Below the pieces are notes generated by a model, which saw only the letters and a list, made by a program, of their open reading frames with translations, was not told the DNA's origin and did not search any database. From the NCBI GenBank assembly GCA_034698045.1, contig JAQGAU010000031.1:1-54124 (forward strand): a stretch of 54,124 nt of DNA. Direction: 5' to 3'. The DNA is from Paramacrobiotus richtersi (taxonomy: Eukaryota > Tardigrada > Eutardigrada > Parachela > Macrobiotidae). This document shows, in pieces, positions 24,035 through 35,174 of the stretch. The number at the start of each line of letters is the position of its first letter. Position 1 is the stretch's first letter. The position numbers and the translations under genes are program-made.

Positions 24035-24820
24035 ATTCCTTCTGTTTACTGTTCCGCACAAAAATTGTTGTCTTTCCAATAACACAAGCGGGAAAGATAT
24101 GTAGGTACTGTTCAGTGTTCACATCATTTAAAGAGACGAGCGTAGTGCAATGGCAGTTCTGGTCGACGCATCAAAATCTGGTGAATTTCGGTTAATAACC
24201 TTCAGCAGTCACTGCTAACAAGTGTTAAATAGCGTAAAATTCTCTTTTTATGTGGCAAAAAATGTTTAGTAGTCACGCGCTAATGCTAGCTTTTGCCTCA
24301 GTCTGCCGTGCAACACGAGTCGAAGGAACACAGTAAAACGCCAGTAGTTTCATCTATAACTACGCACCACAAAACAAACCATCCGAAATAACTTACAAAT
24401 TTAATGACCACCCGTACCACCAGAATATCGATACTGAAAAAAAATGGTGCATAATACAATGACGCCAAGATACTAAATATAATCGTATACTAAATGCAGA
24501 GACATTTTCAACGCAAAAAAAATACAACCGCAAACGATACTGCTGCGACAAATTGCTTAAAATTCCGTCCTGGCCAAGCTGAAAATTTCAAAAACTACCG
24601 AAGAAACATGAGAAAAAACATCTTCCGCTGAAAACATCGTCTCAAAACAAGGGGAGGGGGGCATGTACACACACGACAAGAGAGAGACTAAACCAAAGGG
24701 GGTAAACCAAAAGTGAGATACTGACCGCTGTACCAAAAAGAGACAAAGAATCAATTCGCGTCCGTCTAATTACTGGAATGAAGGAACCCTGGGTCCGCCT
24801 AGCTCCGCTCCCATGTCAAT
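24035..24820. other. Gap between converging TSC22 and Dsup-like genes
   Basis: No gene is seen. The part nearest 24820 should be the 3' UTR of the minus-strand gene. A G-rich run (AAGGGGAGGGGGGCATG) lies at about 24650. Confidence 0.4.
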
Positions 24821-27301
24821 TCACTTCCTGGCAGCCCGTGCAGGAATCTCACGCGTACCCGCTGCCAGAGGTTTCTTCGCATTGGCCACACCGTTCTGCT
24901 TTTTGGCCGCAGCCGGGGGAGCAGCGGCGACGGTCTTCTTGGCGGCCGGAGCGGCGGCTTTCGGTGCAGGAGCGGGTTTGGCTGCCGGAATCGGTTTGGC
25001 GGGGGCTTTCGCTGGAGCGGGTTTCTTGGCCGCCACCGGGGACTTGCTGGCCGCCGGGGAGGCTGGGCGTTTGGTGCCACGGGCCGGTGCGGCGGCGGCT
25101 GCTGCTGGTTTCGGAGCGGGCTTTGGTGGAACGGCACGGCTGGAACGGCGGAGAGGTTCGCTGGGAGCGGGTTTCTCTTTTGCTGCAAAATAAACAACGA
25201 TACATTACTACGAGTACTCGTAACTTCTACAAGATTTGTTGAATTGTTTTGGAAACTCCATAATGCCTATCCAACAAAATATCTATACGACGGCAATTTG
25301 TGAATTTTTCCAAATAATATAATATTAATTTTGTGAATTTTTTCAAATAATATAGAAGATAAGACAAAACATTACTGTTTACAGAAAGTAACACAGACAA
25401 AAAGAATGCAATGCATTAAACTGCGAATTATTATTACAAATTTTGTTTGCTGCAGTCAGAATGGAATGATCTGCATGCACCAAACCGAGGTTTGGTGCCA
25501 TAAGAAGGGGATTCGTAATCATCATGTGCAGCAAATATTAAACTTATATTAAGATGAACTCAGTAACACTTGTAATCAATTATCACTATACAAAAATACT
25601 GCAATCACGACATATGAACTCACGTGCTGCATTGCGTGGTGCTCGTGGTTTAGCTTCTCCTGCAGGTTTGGCAGCGGCAACCCTTCCACGTCCGCGCGCT
25701 GGTGCCTTCTTCCCCTTCTCCTCCCCCTCAGCGGTAGCGGCCCCCTCGGCCGACGGTCCAGCTCCCTCCTGATCAACCTCCATCTTCTCCTCCTCCTTCC
25801 CGCCGACCTCCTTCATCTCCACATCCCCTTCATGGTGCTCCGCCTTGGCTTCACCTTCGGTGGGTTTCTCGTCAGGTTTCTGTTCAGCTGCCGTCACAAT
25901 CTCCTCCGTTTTCTTCGGTTCCTGAGGCCGAGGACTCGGTCGGGATGCACGGGGCGAGGCGGAAGCGGGGGATTTGCGTTCGTCCTTCGGAGGTGAGGCA
26001 GAGGTGCGGGCGGAGGCGTCAGATCCGGATACGGCGGCCGATTTGTCCTTTTCATCGATGGCGATCTTCTGGGCCTCTTCTGAGATTGTCTGGAGAGAAA
26101 ATAATAATGTGCATGTTGTCTAAAAATTTAATCAGTCAATTGGTATTCTTAGATCCTAAAGCACATCGTTGTTACCACTTCTTCAGTGTAATTCTTCGTA
26201 TGCTTGTTTATTTTCCACATTTCCATTTTTTATCACATGTCAGTAAAGTACCACTGACTTTTGCCGCAGCACACGGCACTCATTCACCATTATCAAATAC
26301 AATCGAATTTTTCAAATTATGTGTACGGTGTAAATATATTCGCTTTTCGTGCTATGATGCATGGTACACAACACACAATCGGTGGTTTAACTACAGTAAA
26401 CGTTGTTTTTCCCTCTGGCAGTGAACGTAATGAACACCGCTGCCCTAAATATTGGTACGTAAAGAAATCGATTCATTCATAAGTCAGACTTACGTTTCTG
26501 ACCCTCTAGACGCTCGTTATCTGATTTTTGCGCACAGCGCTAAAACACTAAAACGTTCAGCAAGTTCGATAACCCTAATCGTTCTGTAGTGTTATACAAC
26601 GCTTTAATGTGTGCGAACAGTGGCACGATGAACTGCGCAATGTAAGTCGTTTCAAAATAACTATTGGAACAGGATCGAAGCCCATCTTTACAAATCCCTG
26701 TTGTGATTAACTTGTACGGTATAGATTCATACAGGGACACCGAAAGCTGATAAAACCACAACACATACGCATTCACAGAATTAAGTAGATTTGGAAATTC
26801 AGAAACTGCTGTTTTCGTGCTACCATGGATTTAAAAATATGCACCAAAACTCGAAAAAATCAGCCTGCTTTTGAAAATAATCTTACTTTATTCGGAGTCG
26901 GAGCTTTAGCAGAATCCTGGTTGGCATCGTTTGCGGCGGGTAAGGATCCATCCTTTGATTCACCCGACACTGAACCTTCCTTCCGTTCACTAGCAGGAGT
27001 TTTATTATTGTGTTCAGGTGCAGAATTCATGATTTCTTTGGAAGAATCAGTCGTTCCCTGCCCAATTTTCAAACTCTCCGTCGTGTCCTGTGATTTGGGT
27101 TCGCTGGTAGTTCCTGCTTGCTTATCCTCAAACTTCTCTACAACAGTAGGACATTAATGATTATTCGCAAAGTTCTATCATCTGAATACAATCGCAAAAG
27201 GTGCAATAAAGTAACCTATCCAGAATAAAGTCATGAATCAAAATCCAACATCGAACACCAGCAGCGAGCCTTTTACCTCCAGCAACGGCTTGCGTCTCCA
27301 T
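24821..27301 (-). CDS. Dsup/HMGN-like disordered nucleosome-binding protein
   Basis: Four exons in transcript order are 27301-27277, 27137-26887, 26089-25624 and 25182-24821, giving 367 residues; the frame is kept across all three introns. It starts METQAVAG. Residues 9-92 are Ser/Thr/Glu/Lys-rich and disordered. Residues 93-247 are mixed-charge with an acidic core (GGKEEEKMEVDQEG) and then ARGRGRVAAAKPAG. Exon 4 opens with EPLRRSSRAVPPKP (RRSSR at 259-263), which fits the HMGN nucleosome-binding core EPKRRSARLSAKPP, and goes on as about 100 residues of Ala, Pro and Lys like a histone H1 tail. This order (acidic middle, HMGN-like motif, Ala/Lys tail) is that reported for tardigrade Dsup, which binds nucleosomes and shields DNA from hydroxyl radicals; known Dsups are about 330-445 residues. 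An unrelated H1- or HMGN-like protein is possible, since low-complexity sequence aligns easily. Confidence 0.75.
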
Positions 27302-27470
27302 TCTCGAGGTATAAATCCGAAACAGAATACAATAAATGGTTAAATTACGTACAAGGGTTAAACTGGCAAATATATATTAATTTTAATTCTCTGATGCAGA
27401 TAAAAATCACCAGTAAAAAGTCCAGTAAAATGTTGCCTCGTCTCACTTTGCCAAAACTAAAAAGGCCAAA

Positions 27471-27683
27471 ATGATTTTTGAAATCCAACGAGCGAACCAC
27501 CAACGTACGGAAATTTCTATTTTCGAACCCGGTGGCTTACCATCAGAGTGGGTATATTTGTCGCTCATGACTCTGCACACTACAAAGCGGAAAAGCGCCG
27601 ATCTCTTGCAGGCTGCCAGTGCCAAGCGGTTGCGGCAGCTCAAGTCTGATTGTGAAATAAAAAAGATGAATTTGAATCTTTGA
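27471..27683 (+). CDS. Doubtful small ORF, 70 residues
   Basis: An ATG-initiated frame between two divergent genes. The C-terminal half (KRKSADLLQAASAKRLRQLK) looks like an amphipathic basic helix, but I recognise no family. The opposite strand has an equally open frame with splice-like ends, so this may be chance. Confidence 0.2.
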   Translation: MIFEIQRANHQRTEISIFEPGGLPSEWVYLSLMTLHTTKRKSADLLQAASAKRLRQLKSDCEIKKMNLNL

Positions 27684-27869
27684 TCATCATGGGTCTCGGC
27701 TTTTACTACTATTAGGGAAGCATTCCCAGTGCACCGGCATCAGAATTCTCAATTAAATGTCATTTCCTTTTATTCCTGTTGTATCCTTGTATTCTGCTTT
27801 AGAGTGCAGGTATGCGTTTGAGCCTGTGAGCCAACGGAAAGTTCCAGCGGAACGCAAGGGGCTACTTAC

Positions 27870-27971
27870 ATCTGGGGTGTGCCGCCCCAGAATCAGAGAT
27901 GGGGGTGTGCATGAAATTCTCCCGCTCGTGACGCCACAACTCCGCAGTCCGCAGTGTGAAAAACGTTTCAT
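27870..27971 (-). other. Possible first coding exon, divergent from mS22
   Basis: On the minus strand, ATG 27971 opens 34 codons (MKRFSHCGLRSCGVTSGRIS...) and stops exactly at a consensus donor GTAAGT (27869-27864). No convincing second exon was found: one candidate acceptor would add about 17 residues and then a stop. It lies about 200 bases from the mS22 start, so it could be a divergent transcript from a shared promoter. Confidence 0.25.
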
Positions 27972-28173
27972 TTTAATTTTTGGCGTCAAATAACTCAAAT
28001 TTTCTTGAAGTATTCAAATTTCTGACTTCTAAACATCATTTTGCATGAAACATTTCGGAAGTTATCGGATTCAGTTTATTTCACCTGGACTTGCCACCCT
28101 GAATTGATTATTCGCATTTTAAAAGTCACCAGAGAACGAATTACCGGAACGCGACTCGGTTTTCCAGCGCGTC

Positions 28174-30799
28174 ATGGCGCCGGGATTTTGCTTATGCTCG
28201 ACAAGCTCCGTCCGCTTCCTGCTTCGGAATGGGCAGAGAACGAAGCAATCATATCTCCCATTTTTCAGACGATCTTGTGCCACAGAATCTGCATCAGAAT
28301 CGACATCTCGGGAAGGTATGTGGAAAGAAAACTAGGAAAAAGTTGCTGAGATATTTCGTTTTATTTATTATATAATTTATCTCTCCCTGATGGTTTTGAA
28401 TTTTTTTGTGCAGAGACTAAAGTCACTAAACTACTTCCGGATAAACTAATAGCCAATGCCTTCCTTGATGAGAGAGTCCAGCAGATTTTGCGCAGGCTGA
28501 TCGGTCAGGATGTGTCTAAAGTTTTCGCCGCCCAGCCCGTTAAAAAAAAGAAGTCAGAACAACCGGAAGTTCGCCTGTTAACCGAAGAGCAGCTGCAACA
28601 GGTTTGTTATCATGTTATTGTTTGCAGTGGCGAGAATTCAGGATAGAAATAGTATAGTGATTGTCTGTTGGAAACTAGAACTTAGAATTAAGACTAAAAG
28701 CAATCTTGAAACGAACAGTTAATTTCTGAACCGCAGTTTGCATTGCTAATTTAAATGTATTAATGCATTCCCTAATTTCCTGACGCATAATTTGCAGGTG
28801 ACAAAAGAGAAAATGGAAGAAATTGCCATATATACGCAGATGCCTCCTGTTATGGCCCCGCGTCAACCTGTTGAAAAGGTGTTGATGGAAGAGTCACTCC
28901 TGCAGGATTATGACAGTCATCGCAATATCTTTGTGGATATTACATACGGAATTAAACCTAGGGTATGGATTATCTAATTAACAGTACTGTTTTCTAGAAA
29001 TGTCGAAAATCTTTATTTCTTGGAGCTTCTAATTAAGATCTTGCAGTGAAGTAGAAAACAGAAGTGAAATTGAACTGAGAATTACTAAAACTTTGACAAA
29101 ATCCGTACCCATCTTGTTGCGATGTCTGAACGCGTGTTTTGGTTCTACGGCCCTTTTGTTGAGGAAGTGTTTCTTTATTTGCTCGATAATAATTTGTTAA
29201 TGATTTGAAAAACTAACTATAACAATGGACAATCACAAACAGGTTTTTGATGCAGGTAATTGATTTTCGTGATCGAGTCGTGTTTTTTTCACATGATAAC
29301 GCAAAAATAAACATTCGGTGGTCGTTCAAGGGAGGGACGCTTTCATTATCAGTCGTTGTATGTTTTTTATGAAAATATTGCTTAAAAACTACACTTCACG
29401 GCAGGAAGCTTTGTTTGTGGATCTGATACGATTTGGCTGTGTTAATTGTTTTAGGATCGATATATCGTTGTCCGCGAACTAAATGGCACACTACGGACGG
29501 CGACTTGGGAGGAACGCGATAAGATGAACCAAATTTATTTTCCCATAGAAGGAAGGGAGTTGAACATGCCGGCTATCTTTTTGGAAGAAAATCTTCGGGT
29601 ACGGCCTGGGCAGTTGTTTTTTTTAATTTTGGGACACCTCAAATCAAGCGCAGAATTTAAAGTCAGGTGTATTTACATGTGTGTTTAGTCGGTGCTTGTT
29701 TTCTACACTTTTCACTTATATAAATCTTTATTTTATTTATTAAATTATAGTATGATCAGTCAGGCTGTAATATGATTTCTCGCAGGTTTACCTAACTTCT
29801 TACATGTTTATTTTCCGATTTTTCGCTTAGTAAGTAATGAAGGATCTCGTAGCGTGAATTAACGCATCTTATTATGGTTAACAGAAGCTAATCCGTTTTC
29901 GTTGCCTGGAAGACTTTGTTCGCTGTCTAAATTATGTAGCGCGGTGTCTGAACAAAAATGTTTTTTGTTGCGATCATTGCACTGCTTTTATCTTGTAGGA
30001 CGCGATGGAAAGAGGCTTTGAAGAGTACATTCTCAATCGTGCGTGTGTGCAGTTTGAACCCGATGATCCACATTATATCCGGGTAAGAAACACTATCGAT
30101 TGATACCTTTTTATATTTTTTTTGACACCACAAAATCAGGAATGAAACGCTCTTTGATTCAGGTCTGCGAGACAGTTTATGATTACCTTGATGAAACGCG
30201 CAGTTATTCCCTTTTGGAGTCCACACGGCATATGGGTGGCTTCGTATTCCACCTAGTTCGCCGAAGACGATGCGATAATTATCTGATTCATCTCTTGAAA
30301 AATGGAAGGTAAATTTGATTTTGCTGTTGCATTTTTTTAACTTTTAATTGTCTATCGTATGGGACATGTTTTACGAACTTTTCCATTGAATTCGCTTCAG
30401 TGTAATTTTCCTCCTTTTTGTATCTTGAACTGGTTGCTTTGATTGCCCGTATGTAAATTCTCTTTTCCATGTGGAATTTCGGTTTTTCAGATTGGATATG
30501 TGCACTGATGTGATCCATCTGCATTATCTAATCCATTCCCAGGGGAAAACGGATGGGCCGGTTTCCGAAGCAGATCCCGTTGATTTTCTTAAGGTATTTT
30601 GGTAGATTTTCAAATATTTGCAAACAACTTGTACATTCAGATGTTTTCGTGTGTTAAATATGTCTTAACGTTTTAGCGATACATCAAAGATTCGTCGGTC
30701 AGTAAAGGAAACCTGGAATTAGCTGTACAGGCGTATCAAGAGAAACTCCGGCAGGATGAAGCGGAACAGTCGGCTGGACGGCGTGTTCGTAACGTTTGA
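28174..30799 (+). CDS. MRPS22: Mitochondrial small ribosomal subunit protein mS22
   Basis: Eight exons are 28174-28315, 28414-28601, 28798-28962, 29455-29598, 29999-30082, 30163-30308, 30491-30593 and 30677-30799, giving 364 residues (human 360). The start at 28174 gives an Arg/Ser-rich N terminus ([16 protein letters not shown]) suited to mitochondrial import. The family is identified by [42 protein letters not shown]-like [27 protein letters not shown] and [10 protein letters not shown], in the same order as in human mS22. It is a metazoan-specific structural protein of the mitoribosome small subunit. All introns are GT-AG and keep the frame. The second exon contains a basic KKKKSEQ stretch. 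No lesion is seen. Confidence 0.96.
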
Positions 30800-30995
30800 T
30801 TTCTGTCACTGTAAATTTGCAGTTTGCAACTTTGCGTGATGTTTTATTGTTGGGATTTATGTAATCGGTGTGAGCATTGGTGAACCAAAAAGAAAAACTG
30901 AAATGTATGAGATCAACGGCTGGAAGATGAAATTGACGGGAGTAATGCATATTGATAGATAACTGACAAGTGTGAGTTAGATATTTATGTATCTA

Positions 30996-31072
30996 CAAGA
31001 ACTTACTATATCTAAATTAGATATATCTATTTAGATCTATTTATATATCTATTTGGATATAGTAAGTTCTTG
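30996..31072. repeat. Inverted repeat, 21-bp arms
   Basis: CAAGAACTTACTATATCTAA at 30996-31015 pairs with 31052-31072 with one mismatch over 21 bases. The 35-base spacer is itself AT-rich with TATCTA repeats. Confidence 0.85.
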
Positions 31073-31093
31073 GTATCTAGTATCAGATCACAA

Positions 31094-31219
31094 GCGCAAC
31101 CGGTGCGGAAAGAGTTGCACGAAATTACGGCGGCTTGAATAAGAATCGTGCGCTGCACGCACGTGTTGCTCTTATTCAAGCCACCAAACTTTGATGTGCT
31201 TTATCCGCACCGGTTGCGC
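31094..31219. repeat. 126-bp nested inverted repeat
   Basis: Three nested arm pairs are centred on one point. The outer pair, GCGCAACCGGTGCGGA (31094-31109), matches 31204-31219 perfectly. The middle pair, GGCTTGAATAAGA (31132-31144), matches 31170-31182 perfectly. The inner pair, CGTGCG and CGCACG, flanks a 5-base loop at about 31151-31156. The segments between the arms pair poorly. This is a foldback element or a structured RNA. Confidence 0.88.
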
Positions 31220-32001
31220 CCGCATCTACAGTGACCGTCCCACGTTTAGCACTTCCAGTTTAGTTCACAGTTACACTAGTAATTATTTTTTTAGTATATA
31301 TTATTTATATTTATTTAGTATATATACTAGTAAGTATTATTATTATAGTAATTATTTTTTTGTTTCCGCTTGATAAGTTCTTACGGTTAAAGCCGGTAAC
31401 CATGAATTCTGTTTAAATTTCGCCACGTTTACCGGTCTGATAATTTGCATTCCGATTCCGTCTCAAAGTTTCTTAGTTCAAGGTACAAAATTACACTTCG
31501 AAATTCGAAGTGTACTCAGAGTCAGCACTGATGTCACAGTTCATTCTCACATCGATGCCGTCTTCCTGCTCACGGATACCGAATGACCCTCCCAAATTCA
31601 CACGATATCCTGAAAATGAACAGTCGTGGGTTTATGATTACAGCTGCAGGATCGGATGTTTCATAGACATGAAACGCAAATTAATATGCACTGCATCGTC
31701 TGCGTGATCAACATTCTACCCAATCAATATATGCAATCCAGTAAGAAGAGGATTCCCCACGTTTCGGTACAAGTATCTGATTCCGCTAGAAAAAACCGAT
31801 CGATAATCCCCCATTACGCATTTCACGTGCCTGGTTGCAAGATGGCCGAGTTAGCAGTCTGATACCCTTGTACTTACAAAAAGCTGCAGAACAACAGCGC
31901 CATTCAAAAATTGCTCACTGTCAACGGCGCATTCGGCTGCCAGGTACAGACCACTGAATGCAGATGCCGGGGCGCGCCGCATATAATTTTTGCTCTCTCT
32001 A
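31220..32001 (+). other. 5' flank of TS4
   Basis: No gene is supported. About 31440-31560 (CCGTCTCAAAGTTTC, CAGCACTGATGTCACA) and about 31780-31930 (CGATCGATAATC, TTTCACGTG.CTGGTTGCA, ACTTACAAAA.GCTGC.GAACAAC) are shared with flanks of TS6 and TS7. The whole promoter unit was duplicated together with the genes. CACGTG is an E-box. Confidence 0.45.
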
Positions 32002-32030
32002 CATTCGCCATTTGTGTGATAACCAGATCA
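32002..32030 (+). promoter_or_regulatory. Conserved upstream element of the TS family (TS4)
   Basis: The element CATTCGCCATTTG(T/C)G(T/C)G then TAACCAGAT lies 138 bases before the TS4 ATG. Close copies occur at similar distances before TS6, TS7, TS8 and TS9. Confidence 0.5.
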
Positions 32031-32139
32031 GCTTGCAGACGTTCATCTTTCCACAGCGTGTATAATCTCGTCGATTGTGCAACAGATTTCGATAGTTACT
32101 TGATTTTTTACACTTTCTACTGACGGCATATCTTCAGAC

Positions 32140-33702
32140 ATGGATGTCCAAGGATATGACACTGGTTTGGAGGGACTGTCCAAACTACGATGCCTATCAA
32201 TTACGGAACTGGTCTTTGGTATAATCGGAGCGATTGGAATAATCGCTAGCTTCTGGAGTAAGTTTGTCTAGTACTATGTTAAAGCAAACATTGTCTACTG
32301 CATGTTATGCCAGTATAAAATCAATACTGTTATCGACTTTAATGTTGTCGAAAATTACTGTACTGTAGTAGCCGAATGCAGAAATCCTCCGGTCGCAGTG
32401 TACGTGTAAATAATCACATTTAAAATCTTGTACAAGCGTCTAAGACACAAGTTAAGATTACCGAACGAGCTGTTCAGTTTCTTAATTATTACACATTTTC
32501 TGATGATTCTGTTTATAATTTCATTTTATTTTTTTTTATTGAGTTCGAGCTGTAATTGCTCAAATGCAGCATATTCTGGTAACAAATCAATTCTGGTTAG
32601 TATGCCGTGAGTCCGTGACTGTGCCAACAGTTACCACTACGATATGCGTAGTGCGTACAAAAAAAAGGGAAAAGGCAATAGACACACAAACCTCCTGAAA
32701 TTCTAAGAGCCGGAAGTTCTTAAATTCGCAACCAACCGTCTGAAGTATCTGATTCGTCGAACCATTGTCAGAACCCTGCCCACGCTCCTAAAATAGAACG
32801 AACAAGCTGTTCCTTTTTATTTCAGAACTCCGCCCACACTCAGTGGCAGGCTGTCGCCTGTCGGCTAGCTTCCACCAGCCACTGTACTACAACTTTACAC
32901 TTTTTTGTAATTTCGTGAAAGTACTTGTACCGTGAGAAAGTAACGTCCTGCCTGATTGGCACATAAAGAAATTTTAAGAACTCGGTCTCTGAAAATTTCA
33001 GAACCGAATTTCAGAAGGTTTGTGTCATTAGTATTAATAATAATAATCGTATTTCAAAATGTGGAGCTGTTCGCTAAATGTTGACTCCCGGACAGGACGC
33101 TACAGAATACAAAATGCTTTTGTCTATACCTTGTATATTTTGCAGGTCGCAGAGCGCACGGTGTCGCCGCCGGTAACGTCGGGAATCTGATATCTGTCGC
33201 CCTGCTGATCGCTGCCGGTGCCCTCGGTGTCAGCGCCGTCAAGAAGGCCCGCCTACAGATCCGGGACCACAACACCTTCCGTATCTGCGGCATTCTCAAC
33301 ATCGTCCTCTGCGTCCTGTACTGCCTCGAGTTGCTGGTGTTCGTGGTGGGTGGCATTCTGCTGGCAGTGGCCAGCGGTAGTGGGCTGCAGCTGCTGGAGC
33401 AATTTGGGTTTGAGACGTCAGGGACTGTCGTGACGACGAATTACAATGAGGATGACTATTTTAATAACAACAAGGCCGTCTTTACCAGGGCTGTTAGTAT
33501 CATGGTTATTGTGGCCTTGGTCATTGGCATTATTGCCTTGATCCTCATGATCGCCCTCACGGCAACGGCGGCCAAGATTGCACGCCGGAATCAGGCGATC
33601 ATCCTGGCTGGACCGAGTGGCGCCGTGGCCGGGTATCCCTTGCAACCACCGGGATATACGCAGTACTCGGCGGTTAAGACACAGGAGATGCATCATGCCT
33701 AA
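32140..33702 (+). CDS. TS4: tetraspan family protein with PPGY tail
   Basis: Exons are 32140-32257 and 33146-33702 (phase 1 intron), giving 224 residues. Exon 1 encodes MDVQGYDTGLEGLSKLRCLS and a first membrane segment (LVFGIIGAIGIIASF). Exon 2 has LISVALLIAAGALGVSAVKK, then CGILNIVLCVLYCLELLVFV, an extracellular-side loop of about 40 residues that includes an acidic NEDDYFNNN stretch, and a fourth segment (IMVIVALVIGIIALILMIAL). The tail has KIARRNQAII and GYPLQPPGYTQYSAVKTQE: PPGY (about 207-210) fits a WW-domain ligand and YSAV fits a YxxPhi endocytosis signal. This block differs from TS1-TS3 mainly by the long loop between segments three and four. A poly(A) signal at 34686 implies a 3' UTR of about 1 kb. 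Confidence 0.9.
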
Positions 33703-34691
33703 AACGGTAAGCCGGGTTCTTGTCGGATTGGTTTATTTGAAAATGGTTTATTGAAACTAATCATTTTGTTAGAAATGATTTATAGAAAATAGCCATTTAT
33801 TATATGCATTTTGATGTTGCATCCATTTCGAACATCTCTCATTTTCTCCCATGAACATGTATATTGCTGTACCGGAAACGTCCGAAACGGTCATATCATA
33901 ATATTTTACTTATGAGTTCTGGGTGTTAAAATACGTGCGTATGTACACGTAGTAAAATTTACGCGCTTTTGCAATTGGTTACGTCTGTAGTTATGTGGAT
34001 TTACGCTTATATACGCCTAGTTTTAATGTGATTTTGTTACGTATGAAAAACAAAAATTTGGAATTGATATATGCAACTGGAAATATCGTTGGCAGTAATT
34101 AGGTGAAATTCAATTTAGATTATTTTGGAGGTTTTTTTATCGGTAGATTTGTTTTCATGACAAATCTATAAGTACTAAATGTGCCTAACATTTAACCAGC
34201 TGATTTTTTCAGAATATCGAGTGCATATTCATGGAGCGGATGGTAGTTCTCACACCTTGGACCATCTCTGCCTTGACTGCGGAAATCTCTCTCTCACCTG
34301 GAAACTAAAAGAATTCCTATTCATTTTTTACATTTATACGATATCATTTGGTCGCTCATTTATCCTTGATGAAGTATTAGATTTTGTGCTATTTGCCAGT
34401 TTTTTTACGTTACAATTTTCGTCCTAGCGTCTGTTGTGTTGTAAATGGATCAAACTGGAATTCCTCTTTTACGATTGATTCTCGTCTTTTTCCGGACAAG
34501 TATCCCCGTTCCTTGAGGATGTGTTGAATTTGTTGGTTCGTCTGTTGCGTTATTGTTAAGCTGCTTATTTTTGTATTATTTTTCTGATTATTTTTCTTGG
34601 GGTTTTTCTTTACTCTGTTTTTGTAACATGTTTCCGGGCAGTTTTTACTAACATTTGTGTAACATTTGTCTGTTCGGTAGTATCAAATAAA
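33703..34691 (+). other. TS4 3' region with poly(A) signal
   Basis: This block recurs after TS6, TS7 and TS8. Shared landmarks are ATGGAGCG(G/A)ATG, CTTGACTGCGGAAATCTCTC, AACTAAAAGAA and AGGATGTGTTG, ending in AATAAA at 34686-34691. No ORF is conserved among the copies, so it is probably a long 3' UTR. Confidence 0.5.
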
Positions 34692-35174
34692 ATACCGTCT
34701 ACGATCGACAGATTCAATTATGTTGGAAAGTGTTTGTACAACAAGCATCTTAACCATGGAATTATTATTGGTGGCCGGCTAAATATTCGAATATTGTACA
34801 GGAAGCTTTACAATTAGTCCAGTATAGAGTTCCAAATTTTCACCAACGAAAATCCAAACATCCAACCCGAAGCGATTTTTTTCCCGGCTGCGGAAAGCTA
34901 CGAGAAGCGATGCGATATATATCTCAGTTATTTTAGCAACGAAAGTAGCACGATCGAATGAAGTAACCAAATAAAAAATATTATAAATAAAAAGTCCAGT
35001 AAATACAAGTTGCACGTAGCTGGTTGGAGGACAACATATTTCGCGCCCTACTAATTTTGTCCATTTGATACTTACAAAATGCTGCGGAACAACAATATTA
35101 TCCGAAATACTGCCAACACCAAAAAAAGCTTGAACGCCGAGGCGGAAAGCGTTACATTTTGCTTGCTACATATA

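Noticed and set aside
24813-25193. Plus-strand 126-codon Ala/Gly-rich frame, like a secreted structural protein
   Set aside because: It is the antisense of the Ala/Pro/Lys tail exon of the Dsup-like gene. The minus strand has matching splice sites and continuous frame across four exons; the plus strand has none.
24799-25197. Other minus-strand frames over the same exon
   Set aside because: They do not join in frame to the upstream exons and arise from the repetitive GC-rich composition.
27870-27920. U1-like snRNA, because of ACTTAC followed by a short perfect hairpin
   Set aside because: The expected U1 stem-loops and Sm site do not follow; ACTTAC is better explained as a minus-strand splice donor.
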